From: Phoronis australis
Taxonomy: Eukaryota; Phoronida; Phoronidae
Direction: 5' to 3'
DNA: 64,000 nt
Assembly (NCBI GenBank): GCA_002633005.1
Contig: NMRA01000051.1
Location: 749,273-813,272 of the forward strand
Shown here: positions 11,721 to 22,580 of the stretch, in pieces
Numbering within the stretch: the stretch's first letter is position 1
How the letters are laid out: the number at the start of each line of letters is the position of its first letter
Notes under the pieces: generated by a model
Databases searched by the model: none
What the model was told of the DNA's origin: nothing
What the model saw: the letters and a program-made list of their open reading frames with translations, nothing else
Program-made: the position numbers and the translations under genes

Positions 11721-11880
11721 AGGCCCTATTACGATTCTGGATTTTGAAAGTATATATTTTGGTGTATTTACAATCAATATGCATAAAATTGCCTAACAAT
11801 TTCATCCTTAGTAACGATGGTGGTCGGTTACCTCAGGGGTAGCTAGCGTCATAAATGTACGCCTACGATGAGCTATCGCC

Positions 11881-11889
11881 TGATAAAAG
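11881..11889 (+). promoter_or_regulatory. TATA-like element upstream of Link copy 2
   Basis: GATAAAAGG lies about 65 bases before the start codon at 11951, a spacing that allows a short 5' UTR. It is assigned by position and sequence only. Confidence 0.35.
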
Positions 11890-11950
11890 GTGTCATTTCG
11901 CGTTTATCAAAACAGAGGACGTCTTTCTCACGCAGCAATACAGTGAAACC

Positions 11951-14900
11951 ATGGCGTGGATATGTGCACTGTTTTGTCTGATGTTTTTGGTAAGTGAAAA
12001 AAACTAAAGCGTGGTTCTGTAAACCATTTTGGTATCGTTTGATCTGCCGTTTTTATTGACTATTCTGGATAGTAGGTCAAACATTCGTCCATAAAAAGAC
12101 GCTGGCTTAAATCTTGGCTAACAGTTGGTTTTAGAAATAAATTGCTCAAAACAAGTGTTTTAGTCCCTAATTTAACTTTCAAAAAATGCAAGTATGTGTT
12201 CAATGGAAAATGTTTCAATGATTACTTCGTACACAACTTTAATTCTAGTACCATGAAAGTATCACGTTTTAAGAAATTGAGTCAAAAACGAGTCACAAAA
12301 TAACTGATATACTCTTTGCAGATGCACAGGTTCAGAAACATGACCTGCGCTCAAAACGTGAAAAGCACTTAATCGGTTTTAAAAACACAGAAACGCATTT
12401 CTGGAATTATTATTTGATAGTATACTAGATTTCTTGGAGTTACCAGCTTTGACCAGAGCTATTAAAGAACAAAATCTATTTTGTTTTTGTGTTTCCTTTT
12501 CAAATCGTTATGATTTCTCATGATTCAGGCTGTTGGCCTGATCATTTATAAATACTTATAGAGAAACAAACTTTTGTAAATCATACAAAAACATATGTTG
12601 TTTTCTCACATGACCTGGAATGTGTTACGTGGGCGGCGCACCATAGGGGGCTAGGGGGGCTATAGCCCCCACTTTTTTCAGTGCTACACCGCACGTGGTC
12701 TATAGGTGGTGCATCACAGGGGGTCTGAGGGGCTTTAGCCCCCACTTTTTTCAGTGCTGCGCGCCCATGTGTTAGGACGCGACTGGTTATAACACTACAA
12801 CCAAACGCGCGCCAACCAAACAATTCCGTGAAGGTGACAAGTGTCGTAACTGTATGTACTCTCAGTCTGAAGGACACGCAGAAAACAACTTCTTAAACGG
12901 ACCCATCTTGGGCGGCGAATTCAATATCCACGTTCATTCAAACGGAGACGAACCCCAACTGAAGTCGTCTAGCTGTGGTGTCTCGAGGCCAATTCAGTAC
13001 TCACGCGCAAGGAAGCCCTGCTGAATGTTATTTTTAAACGTTTGTTAAGTTTTAATATTACAACTTTAAAGACTATTTATCAGATTCTAATTTAACATTT
13101 GTTACGAAAGCTGAATGCAATTTAATATTTAACAAAAAATAACTGAATTTACTTTACATTGCGCAAGCGTGTTTTTACAAAAGTTGCGTCATGAGGCTGA
13201 AAATTTTAGACTCGTCGAGGTTTTTTGGCAAAAATGATTGTTGTTACGGTTCATTTTGCATATCACAAATCTCGATATAATAACCACTGGTACAAACACG
13301 TATGTTGTATAACCTATATGTCTACATGTAGATGTAAGACAGGTGATCACGGTTACTTTAATTAGAACATGCATAACAATATATAAAACGTTGCACTGAG
13401 AGCTGTAAGTAATTAATATGAAATTTTTAAAAATAGTTCGAGAACCCATAGGACTGCGACCGCTATGATTCGAATCCGTGTTGGAGCTTATCTTAACAGA
13501 ACACTGTTTCGCCGATTACGTCAGTTCAAGAGCATCCTGGGTGCAAAACATAGGAATCAACTTTATTCAATGAAAGTGGTCTTAAACAGCGTTATTTTTG
13601 CTCGATGTCTTTAAAGGAGAATGCCACCCAAAAAACGACCTAGTTTGTATCAATTTAAATGGAGTAGTTCTACTCGATAACACCAAGTACAGCTCTTTTA
13701 CCTGACACCTGACGGCAGAGGGAGGAGTTGAAATTAACCAATGACGTGAGAGGTTCAAATGGAGTCTGTTCAGCACTTCAAAACACGCTTACAGGTGTCA
13801 GCTTACCGCTTGAATCATCGTTTTACACCAATAAATCATCAAAATCCGATGTAAAACCCTTACAAATACATCGTGTTATTGAACAAACGTGTTGTTTTAT
13901 TTCGCTGTTGCAGATTTTTAGGTATTTGAACGTACCGTAGCCTACAAAGTTCGGTAGGCCAATTTACTAAGATCCGCGGTCGCGGGAGTTTGGGGTCTGT
14001 ACGGTGATGAATTCAAATTATTCGTTCCTGAAATACAGACAGGAGAACATGGACATGTGTAATAAATTTTAGACTTGCGATTTTTTTCAGTTCTAAACAC
14101 ACAAAACGCTTGCTATCCAGACCCATGGCTGGGAACCCGAACCGCAGTCCCGGACTGAAGACATCACCAACATAAACCAGCCAAATTTGGAAACTAAACT
14201 CCCAGTCACGAAAATACTATACTAGTGAGCCAATGAAAAAACGTGCACGTGGTTATTTTGGTAAATTAGCTGCGAACTTCAAATCTACTTACTAGCTCGT
14301 GGAGGCCGGGGCCGCGAAGTCAGGTTACCCTTCTACAGAACCGTCAGGGCAAAAGTTGTACAGTAACAACGATTCGAATAACGTATATGAATATCTAAAT
14401 AAAGATTCCTCTAACATCTGACCATAGGATATAAAATCGAGTTATTGATTCACAACAGCTCTCTGTCAGCAAACATTGAATTAACATGCGCTCACATGGG
14501 CTCGGTGCACGGTCATTAGTTTATTGCAACTAAACCCGGTAACGCAGTGATTTATTCATTACTGGTTTCTCAAAACATTTGTTCTCACAAACACTCCAAA
14601 GCATTACAAATTGTATATTATAAAACAGACTTTGTTTCAGTTTTATATAAGCACTGGTTAGGGCCGGTGAGAATAATTCATTTTGAAAGAGAACTACAGT
14701 AACTATAATAAACGTAAACGTGGCAACTCGCAAACCCGACTTAGACGAGTGCTAATCCGACGAAAATTTCATAGGTCGATCGTTAGGCCCCACAGGCTAT
14801 CAGTTCGAACCGGAATACACTGATCAAGAAATAATAAAGAAGCTCTGCGAACGTGTACAGACAACGGAACACATGGATAGTTCCGAAAACCGTTTGAATG

Positions 14901-17900
14901 ACTTGTCACGGTGTCAGTGAGCTAGCTGCACGATAATGCAAACGACTGACGCTTGCGTTTGTTGCCACGAAATTCCGCAAATGAAACGCGCCTTCTTGGA
15001 GATGCGCAGATGTGTCTCACGGACCATCCTGATTTTGCACCGCATCTAAACAGGTGTACTCTTATGACGTTTGTTAGGGATGAGAAAAAGAAGTGGCGAA
15101 AACATCCTACACCCAGAGGACCAAACAGAAGCCTGACGAACGAGTCAGTCTTCAAACAGATTATATAAAACGTCATGTTCTCATGCCTTGAATTAATAAT
15201 TATTGTAATTGTTTATGTTTTCATGGCTAATTACAAATCTCCATTATCAAAAATTGATCACCAACCGATCCGACTACTACAGGCCACTGACAGACACGGA
15301 GAAGTTTCACGGCCTCCCTCATACTTGGTATTAACGGCGTACTTTTCATTCTTCGTTACCGCGAGCCACTTCCGAAGAAGAGATCGAAAAAACGATATAC
15401 CCGCTTTCCTCGCAGCTTCATTGTTCGCACAAGCGGGAACGATACACCACACATTAGTGGCACTCACTCTGTAGAAGAACCACTGACGTCGCTGAGTCGT
15501 TTCTCACCATCCTCATAGTTTAACACGGTAGCTCTCGCGGAGGTAAGATCGACCGTATACGAGGTGATGTGGGTACAGACCGATTAAGACGGTAAAAAAG
15601 ACTAATGAAATCGGGTGGCATTCTCCTTTAAGTATTAAAATACGGAAATAAAGAAATATGTAACACGAAGACACAAACGATGTCTCAAACTTTGCCACGC
15701 CATAAAGTTGATTTCCCAAATACATCATTCACGGGGTAAGCAAGTAAAAAAGCGCCAAGAAGCAGTCTGGCAAATATTAGCCGTCCCAGCTTAATGACAG
15801 GTTACTCTTATATTCCTTCGGACAATTGAAATCAATCTTGTCCAGGAAAATTTGAGGCCCAATTGGTCTGAGATAATTTCGTGATTTCCACAATGTTTCG
15901 AGCACATACGCCATTTTTGAAACCTTGACAACAATTTTGTTCCTGTCGTTATTTAACTATTCTTTTTTCTTAAGCATTTTGTTACCGCATCACAAAAATT
16001 CTCAGATGAAAATCAAACTGTCAGGAATTTCAAAACCAAAAACATGCATCCATGAATTATGTTCATTTCTCAATATCTCGGAAGGTGGAGCAAAACACAA
16101 ATGGAGCACTTAAATCGAGTAGGCCAGTGTCATAAAGTCATAAAAAATCCTGTAGTTCCAGTCAGTTTATGCCCCGAGCACCGTCGCGAGGAACGCATAG
16201 AAAGATATGTCAATTTTTGCTAAACTAGATATCTCTTCTCGAGTGAGTAAGACACAAATGGAAGACAATTTTGTAGCGGTAAGTCGGTTTCTTTTAATGA
16301 AGGGTTTCTTGTGGCTTTGAATGAAACACTGTTCTTAAATAGGATATTTTTCTAGTGACATGCTAAAACAACCGACCGCTACTACAAGTATAGATTTCTC
16401 ACATTTATTGAAACGATCGTCTTATACACATCAAAACTACAACGTCTTCGACTCATATTTTGACACTAAATCTATACGTTACAACTCGGAAATGGAATTC
16501 TAATATGAGATAATGAAAAGGAATGCAACAAATTCTAGTTGATAGAGGTAAAGAAAACCTTTTTAGAAAGCTGTCTTTCATTAATTCAGGGTTTATCCGT
16601 CCGCTGTACCGACAACACAGGTGACAAACTGGTTCCCATGGTAACCGAGTTGCAGGCTCAACAGAAGCAGATAACTCAGCGACTGGACAGCATGAAACAA
16701 CAATTCTCTTCGGATTTGTCTGCCATCAAAGATAACACCGGAAACATTGTGGCCGAGCTTTCCATCATGAAGAGAATCATGGAGGGGTTTGAAGCCAGTG
16801 TCGCTGCCATCAACCAAAAGATGGTGACGTCAAGCACTTATAACGCAGTTGTACAAAACCAACAGGACCAGCTCTATGAACACACTCGTCAGTTGAATCA
16901 ACTGGCGCAATGTTCGTGCTCTAAAGGTAAATTTCCATTCGTCCAAGTTCTTTCATCCGGCGTCCAGAAAAGGTAGTGAAGTCTAACTGCCTGTCAGCAA
17001 ATTAAAGCCACAATGTCTTACATTAAGATATTTTTACTAAATTTTTAATACAACCTCTCACAAGTGCCCTTAGCCCAACAAACCTCGTTGGAATAATTGC
17101 CTGAGGAATGTTACCAGAGAAAGGTTTTGCGACGGACGTTACGAATTAAATGCAAATTCTTTTCCACCGTGGGTGTAGTCTCAGCTAAAGCGGTATACCA
17201 TAGTAAATGCCCATTTTACTAGGACAACTAATTGTTTTAAGTTTTCCCAAACGGGCGCACTTTCGTCCGAGGGGTCAGTATCGTGAGGTAAATTAGACAA
17301 CTCTTACGCAAGTGGCACACCTTGCATGAAGAGATAGGATCGAGTTAACGTTATTATTGGGTAGAATCTACCAGAGCAATGGCCAGAGTACAGAATTTTG
17401 ACTGCCTCAAGCTGTGTTCGTAACCCAGCCAACAAGCGGCACGCATACCTTTATCGGTACGTGCCCAGTAGAGTGTGTACGCGCCAATATATCATGTCAA
17501 TCGCCGGACCTTCTGACTCAGGTCTGAATTTATAACTGACGACTATGTGGAACAATCAAAATTTCGTAAAAACAGTCGGAGGATTCAGCAACTTTACGAT
17601 AATTACCGTTTACATGTATACCTCAGTTTTTTTACATTTCAGCTGGCGACAGAGTATTCTTCCTGAAACACCCTGACGGCCACTACAAGTTCACTCTCGC
17701 AGAAGCACAACAAGCCTGTCAGGAAAGTGGCGCAAGTCTTGCTTCGCCCCAACAGCTCGAAGAGGCGTGGAAGCAAGGCTTTGACATGTGCGCGTGTGGT
17801 TGGCTTAGTGATGGTTCAGCTAAGTTTCCCACACGCTGGGCGCGAAAGGGATGTGGCTCACGATCGGGAATTAGTGACTGCGGGAAGCCGAAGTTAGCTG

Positions 17901-17929
17901 ATGTATACTGCTATTACCATAAAATTTAG
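11951..17929 (+). CDS. Secreted coiled-coil/Link-module protein, copy 2 (complete, 220 aa)
   Basis: Exons are 11951-11989, 16590-16926 and 17643-17929 (stop TAG 17927-17929), with phases 0 and 1 and all borders GT..AG. Exon 1 encodes MAWICALFCLMFL; joined to the start of exon 2 (GLSVRC) this makes a full signal peptide split by the intron, with cleavage likely near residue 19. Residues ~20-125 are polar and helical, rich in Gln, Ser, Met and Leu with heptad-like spacing (LQAQQKQITQRLDSMKQQF), ending in CSCSK. Residues ~126-220 form a Link module (AEAQQAC, GFDMCACGW, GCGS, DCGKP, YCYYHKI). The layout resembles collectins or other oligomeric lectins, with a Link fold as the head. A secreted, probably oligomeric glycan-binding protein is my inference. 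The start at 11951 gives the signal peptide and follows a TATA-like element. Confidence 0.85.
12380..12470 (+). repeat. Dispersed repeat, family C (copy 1)
   Basis: AAACGCATTTCTGGAATTAT, then CTTGGAGT and GCTTTGACCAG, in the same order as at 58935-59015. In the second location the unit lies inside a TTAA-flanked MITE-like stretch. Confidence 0.5.
12628..12775. repeat. Two-unit direct repeat, G/C rich
   Basis: Two units carry GGGGCT..AGCCCCCACTTTTTT followed by CAGTGCT, spaced about 80 bases apart. Each half folds on itself (GGGGGCT / AGCCCCC), which suggests a nested or tandem MITE end. Confidence 0.5.
14798..15168 (+). pseudogene. Decayed P2X7-type C-terminal (ballast) domain
   Basis: From the TAT at 14798 the frame reads YQFEPEYTDQEIIKK, then a Cys/His cluster (RCQ-stop-ASCTIMQTTDACVCCHE), then after a frameshift near 15000 CLTDHPDFAPHLNRC and a GPNRS..NES block up to the TAA after 15165. 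The order YxFEPE, CxCGxC..M.T..E..CC.E, C(I/L)T.HP.F is the pattern of the P2X7 receptor intracellular ballast domain, a zinc- and nucleotide-binding module that also occurs on its own in invertebrate proteins. The second Cys of the first zinc motif is now TGA (14921-14923), one base away from TGC/TGT. With the stop and the frameshift it is a pseudogene. No P2X channel part is present. Confidence 0.6.
15258..15467 (-). pseudogene. THAP-domain-like fragment
   Basis: The minus strand reads NVWCIVPACANNEAARKAGI, SFF, then KWLAVTKNEKY. The C-x4-C pair, the ISFxR block and the KW motif match the first half of a THAP zinc finger (C2CH). The expected second half (C-x2-H near VCSxHF) is missing: after NTKY the frame diverges. 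There is no ATG, but a possible acceptor (ctacag) lies just upstream on this strand. The fragment sits 150 bases inside the right terminal repeat and points inward, as a transposase N-terminus would. Confidence 0.5.
16927..17642 (+). other. Intron 2 of Link gene copy 2
   Basis: A 716-bp intron whose first third aligns with intron 2 of copy 1. It lacks the LINE found there. No other feature was seen. Confidence 0.75.
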
Positions 17930-20295
17930 ACGAATCATTTAATTTGCGTCGGCAATAGTGAATCTGATCTTTAATTTGTTTTTTTTTTGAATTATTCTAA
18001 AAGCAAGTAGTTTGACAGTATATAGTCCTTATATTCTCACTTGAATTATTTTAGTACTAAAACGATAACATTATCTAATTACCTTCTGGAAAACGTTTTG
18101 ATTACATAACACTCTCTTATCAGCTGTTTCATCGTATTGACTTAAAAATCTCTGTACACTGTAGGTGTGAGCTATTTTTCCCTAGGACAGTAAAGTAGAC
18201 TTTCAAAAGTTGTTCTTAGGCATATATGTATGACTGCTAAATAACTGCCATTTATCAGTGCAACGTTTGGAAAATGGTATACAGAAATTAATTCAACTAT
18301 GTAACTGTTCACACCAAAGTTCAACAAAACAAGAGGCACTGAGAAATATTTTGAACAGTGTGAGATTAGTGATCGAGCAGCCGTTCTGGGGACTGGTGGG
18401 ACTAATTTGCATAGGTGGAGCCGCAGCGCATCTAAAATCCAAACCAACGCAATGAAGGTGTATGCAAACTAGGTCGCAAGCTGGTGGCATACAGATCTGT
18501 AAATTGGCGCATCTACTATTTAATACTTTGTTTTTTTATTATGATAAAGACAATGGCAAGCATTTATCGGTAATCAGTTGATGTGCACTCAAAGTACGAT
18601 ATCTAAAAAACGACTTGTATCGTTATTAAGACGCAACAAAGGAAAACAGTGGTAGCGTCCCATGAGTGATAACCATGCAGGCGGAGCCCTTACGCCCGTC
18701 GCATGGATGTCGCAATACCTTGCGAAATCCATACGACGTCATTTAGCCTGGGGTGATTTAGGGATACTCGACTAGATCCATGACTAGAGTTATAAAAATT
18801 ATTACCAAGTAGCCATAAAAACCAAGATTGCTCAAGTATCCCAACTTGCCGCCAATTTTGCCGAACTCGAGACAAATTTAAAAGTAAGGGCAAACTAAGG
18901 TCACTATCTGTCAACAGAGGCGCGATGACCCAACAGGGCAGTCCGGTCACTCAGTTGGCGGCGCGTCTGTTCCTTCCAACTCCTTTATACTGTATGGGAG
19001 CCCGATCGGAATCTTTAGTTAATAAAACTACTTTTCCTCACTGGCAACACCTTTCTAGGCCCTGTTGTTTAGTGCCAAAAACAATGTGCACAACGCGAAA
19101 CAGATCATTCATCACGGGCCGTGAAAACTGTCTTATTTTCAGTCTACGACTTGAACAATCATTAACCGGATTCAGTCACTTGAAACCAGTAAAAAACATG
19201 CCTCAAAACTCGGGCTTCACAATATTAAACGAATTCCTTAGCCAACTTAGAGCACTCGAAAACAGAGTAAAGGGATTGTCGACAAACAACTGTGGCGGGA
19301 AAACTAGCCCAAGGACTTCAGCCATTAAGAATACCATTTATTGGCAAAATGAACACCAATTTTTATAACGGCTTCTCCCGATATCATTCAAATCAATTTA
19401 TCAGAGCTAAATTAACAAATCACAATTTCCATCACATTCAAGCGTAGCGACGGCAGATAGAAATTATTGTCTATCTCCTGAATTGCCACTAAGTGACTTC
19501 TGATGTACATGTAGATATCTTGCTGGTCAGACAGATTCACATCGTCAGCTGCATTCTGCGTTTCTATTTTGAACTTTTAAGACGTCACCACACCTCCGAA
19601 TCAAGTTTTATCACTTTTTGGTCCGTGAGAAAAGCCATGTTTTTTGAAAGCGTGATTACGTCAACTCCCCAAAACGGCAGGCTGATTATTACAAACCCTT
19701 TTTCCGTTTGTCTGGAAAGTGAACTTAAATCCCAGACATGTCCACTTTCGGTGATTTTCGCACACCAAAAATTTTAAGCAGAGTTCCGCCCAGTTTAGCT
19801 GGCTAAACAAGTACTCTGATAAAATCGGTCTCATAACACCCTTTACTAAAACAGGATGACATTTCCCTTGGCAATGTGTACTAGAGGCATATCGAACTTA
19901 AAGCATTATAGGAACTGGGGAATCTTCTAGGGAACTTTATTTCGGCATGGGATGATAGTGAATAGGTATCGTGCGCGAAGACAAAGTATGTTCAGTGCAG
20001 GTTTTAGGAAAGGTGTTAGATTCTACTAATTAAATGCCTTTCAACAAAATATTTTAACTTGTAAAATCGTGAAGACTAAATGGCCTGGTACGCTATTTTC
20101 CGCAGTTTTAAGCCAAATCTTCACACGTGCAAGGTCGGCCGGGTACACTATTTGACGGCCGGTACTATAGTATTTCACGCAACACCACAACCACTTATAT
20201 ATAACGGTTAGACGATACTCTCATATACGTACAGTAGGTTACAAGCGTAAAAAGTCAGTTAAGAACGGCGCTTTAGTGATCAGTTATTCAAGTAG

Positions 20296-20532
20296 AACAG
20301 CTTATTATTTAAAATGACTTATTTTTATTAAAATGACATGGGCAAGAAATTGAATCTTGTACTTCAAAAGTGGGGCCCCTATATTATTTGAGTTGGCCTT
20401 GCCGAAAGGCGGACAAAGAGCGGGGAACCTACCGGTATATTAATACAGGTGGCCCCATTTTTGAGGCCCGAAATTCAATTTCTTGCCTATGTCATATTAA
20501 TGAGAATAAGTCATTTTAAATAATAAGCTGTT
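20296..20532. mobile_element. Foldback MITE with about 60-bp terminal inverted repeats
   Basis: The left arm begins AACAGCTTATTATTTAAAAT and runs to AAGAAATTGAAT (about 20356). The right arm is its reverse complement with a few mismatches (about 20472-20532). The 110-bp centre is G/C richer. Confidence 0.8.
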
Positions 20533-20974
20533 GTAAGTGAATGTTGTTCTGGCATTTTCCGCCAGATGCGAAAGACACTGTCTGTGTTTTTTCTAATCAA
20601 AACAAATAAGAAAATAGCAGAACTTCCATGGTAACTTTTTTAATCACCATGTTCTATTTTACAAATAGGCGTCTTAACCCCAGCATTGCTTTTTGATGGC
20701 GCAGTAATGTGCGGGTGATTAGTTTGAGACAGCAGGAGCGATAAGCCATGTGAATGGACCCAATAAGTTAGTCAAATGAGACTGGGTCGCTGGTTGTGTG
20801 ATCAAACACTACATGGGACTGGACTACTAGTGGGAACTGGGTGGCTTTACCACATGTACATCCCCGACCATTTTGTGTTACAACCAAAATTCAATGCATT
20901 ATATAATAGTATTTTGGCAGTTCAAAACATATACAGTCATGTACATATTATATACACACACATAATTATGATGA

Positions 20975-21060
20975 ATAATAAATGATTTCAACACAATAAA
21001 TCCCTGATCAAATCAAAGACACTGATACATTCCTATAACTCCAAAAATACAAAGTTTCCA
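20975..21060 (+). repeat. Dispersed repeat, family B (copy 2)
   Basis: ACAATAAATCCCTGATCAAA and ACTGATACATTCCT match the copy at 11630-11720, in the same orientation. Confidence 0.5.
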
Positions 21061-21322
21061 TTGCAAAAGAATTTCAATCATGTCAAAATCTTCATTGGTA
21101 CCATTCAAAATAAAGTCCACACTCATTTACAAGTACCTTCAAAACTATTTGATTACTTACGGCAATAATTACATTAATCCACTTGACCTGAGGGTAGCCA
21201 CATACAGAGACATCTTTTGGTTTAGTTTGTGTTCTTGGTGTGGAACAAATTTAACGATTTTTAAAAGGGCAAGTTAATTGCGTCTCTCATTTTACCAGAC
21301 ATACACTATGGACTGAGTAGAG

Positions 21323-21490
21323 TTCACTAGGTGGCGCTAGAGAATAAAGGATCCTAAGCATAGAACTGCAAGCATTCTGGCTGTCATGTAGGAACATTAT
21401 TCCACAAATGCCACATTGCTTTTGAACTGGGTTCTGTTCTCAATCCATGCAGATGTTTAAAAGAGACCTTCAATAGCGCCACCTAGTGAA
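21323..21490. mobile_element. Small MITE with 16-bp perfect terminal inverted repeats
   Basis: TTCACTAGGTGGCGCT (21323-21338) and AGCGCCACCTAGTGAA (21475-21490) enclose 136 bp of non-coding sequence. Confidence 0.75.
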
Positions 21491-22580
21491 TATGGAATCA
21501 TCTACAGTTCACTTACTAATTGCATAAAATTCAGTACCAATACAAGGTAATATTATGCATACAACATGCATCGCAGTCTTTCCAATACTCAGACAAAATG
21601 ATTTAAATCTCCAGACAATTCATTTAAAACATGAATAAATACTGCACTTCAGTGTCGTTAGTTTTCCAAAAATTAGGCCACTTCAATTCATTCACAGGTG
21701 ATGTCTCAAGTAGAATCCAATTGCACCAATCATAGTAAACTGTCAGATAGGATTAATTGGACTATTTCATGAATTTCGTGTTAAAGATTATATTTGTATG
21801 CTGTTAACTGTGCTAATGAATAGTAGGAACTAGAAAATGCTATTTGAACATCATCTACACTAAACAAAGTGCAGTTGTAGTCATTGACAATTTGCAATTG
21901 TGAAAACAAAAAAAATCTGCAAATAGGTGACATTTGCACAAATTACGTACCTTGGGGGCTCACATAGCTTGCATCATGCAGCGTTATTCCCCAACACCAC
22001 GTCACGATACTTTGGACACAGTTGAGTGATTTGCGGTGGATCATTTTCAACACAAAACTCGTTCTTAAAAACATTTGTCAATTTTCAACCTACTTGGTAT
22101 TCGCATCGTCACTATATCTTGTGTTTCTAACTCATTTGACCAAGCAATCACAGAGATAAGGAATTGGCGTGCAAGTTCCACTTTAAGGCAAATTCGTTTC
22201 ATGAGTCTCTATGGCACAGAAGTCGGAGAAAATGCCACTTTAAAATATGAAACCAGGTTTTTAAGTTCCAAACTTACAATAAAATTTCACCAATTTACAT
22301 GTAGGATACAGTATGGCAGACAATAGAAATAAATTTCGTTTTTTTTTTAATTTTTCCTGAAATGAAAATTACCACATAAATGCTTTTATAGTCTTAGAAG
22401 TTGAATACCTAATCCAGATAATGTTTTTCAAAATGTGGGAACTCACATCAATGTTAGAAGCCTTCAAAAAATGAAGAAACCACCGTCACTATTTTTGAAG
22501 AGCAAATTACCACATTCCCAGCATAGCAAGCCACAGAGAAGGAGAGAGAGAGTGAGTTACAACAGACTCAAGAGAAGTTC

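Larger units (their letters stand above)
9757..11950. other. Intergenic, repeat-bearing
   Basis: Nothing coding was recognised. The stretch contains one copy of the CAGTGGCGGATT MITE (10427-10577), the terminal-direct-repeat element (10735-11456), a CA-rich stretch (11578-11622) and one copy of a dispersed repeat (about 11630-11720). Confidence 0.6.
13615..15627. mobile_element. Decayed DNA transposon, Kolobok-like (TTAA target, THAP fragment)
   Basis: Perfect 15-bp terminal inverted repeats AGGAGAATGCCACCC (13615-13629) and GGGTGGCATTCTCCT (15613-15627) are each bordered outside by TTAA (13611-13614 and 15628-15631). From family knowledge, TTAA target duplications plus a THAP-type DNA-binding domain point to Kolobok; piggyBac also uses TTAA but lacks THAP. 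Inside, near the right end, is a THAP-like minus-strand fragment. A plus-strand P2X7 ballast-domain relic lies to its left. No catalytic transposase core was recognised in the left half (13630-14797). Confidence 0.65.
11990..16589 (+). other. Intron 1 of Link gene copy 2
   Basis: A 4.6-kb GT..AG intron (g|gtaagt to ttcag|GG). It contains a dispersed repeat (about 12380-12470), a two-unit G/C-rich repeat (12628-12775), a tRNA-like box B (about 13463) and the decayed TTAA-flanked transposon 13615-15627. From 15632 to 16589 I see nothing coding. Confidence 0.7.
17930..22580. other. Intergenic, MITE-bearing, no convincing gene
   Basis: Open frames here (for example 18925-19368) show no domain, biased codon pattern or splice support. 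The stretch contains two inverted-repeat elements (20296-20532 and 21323-21490) and a dispersed repeat (about 20975-21060). Confidence 0.6.

Noticed and set aside
13463-13475. GATTCGAATCCGT, a box B-like word
   Set aside because: No box A at tRNA distance and no foldable cloverleaf.
14922-15176. Minus-strand 84-codon frame
   Set aside because: Antisense to the ballast-domain relic, whose motif pattern clearly lies on the plus strand.
18258-18455. Plus-strand frame with a hydrophobic stretch (FWGLVGLICIGGAAAH)
   Set aside because: Could suggest a small membrane protein, but there is no ATG at its start, no supporting splice chain and no family match.
18925-19368. 147-codon plus-strand open frame
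   Set aside because: No domain, no start context, no splice partner and a composition like random translation.
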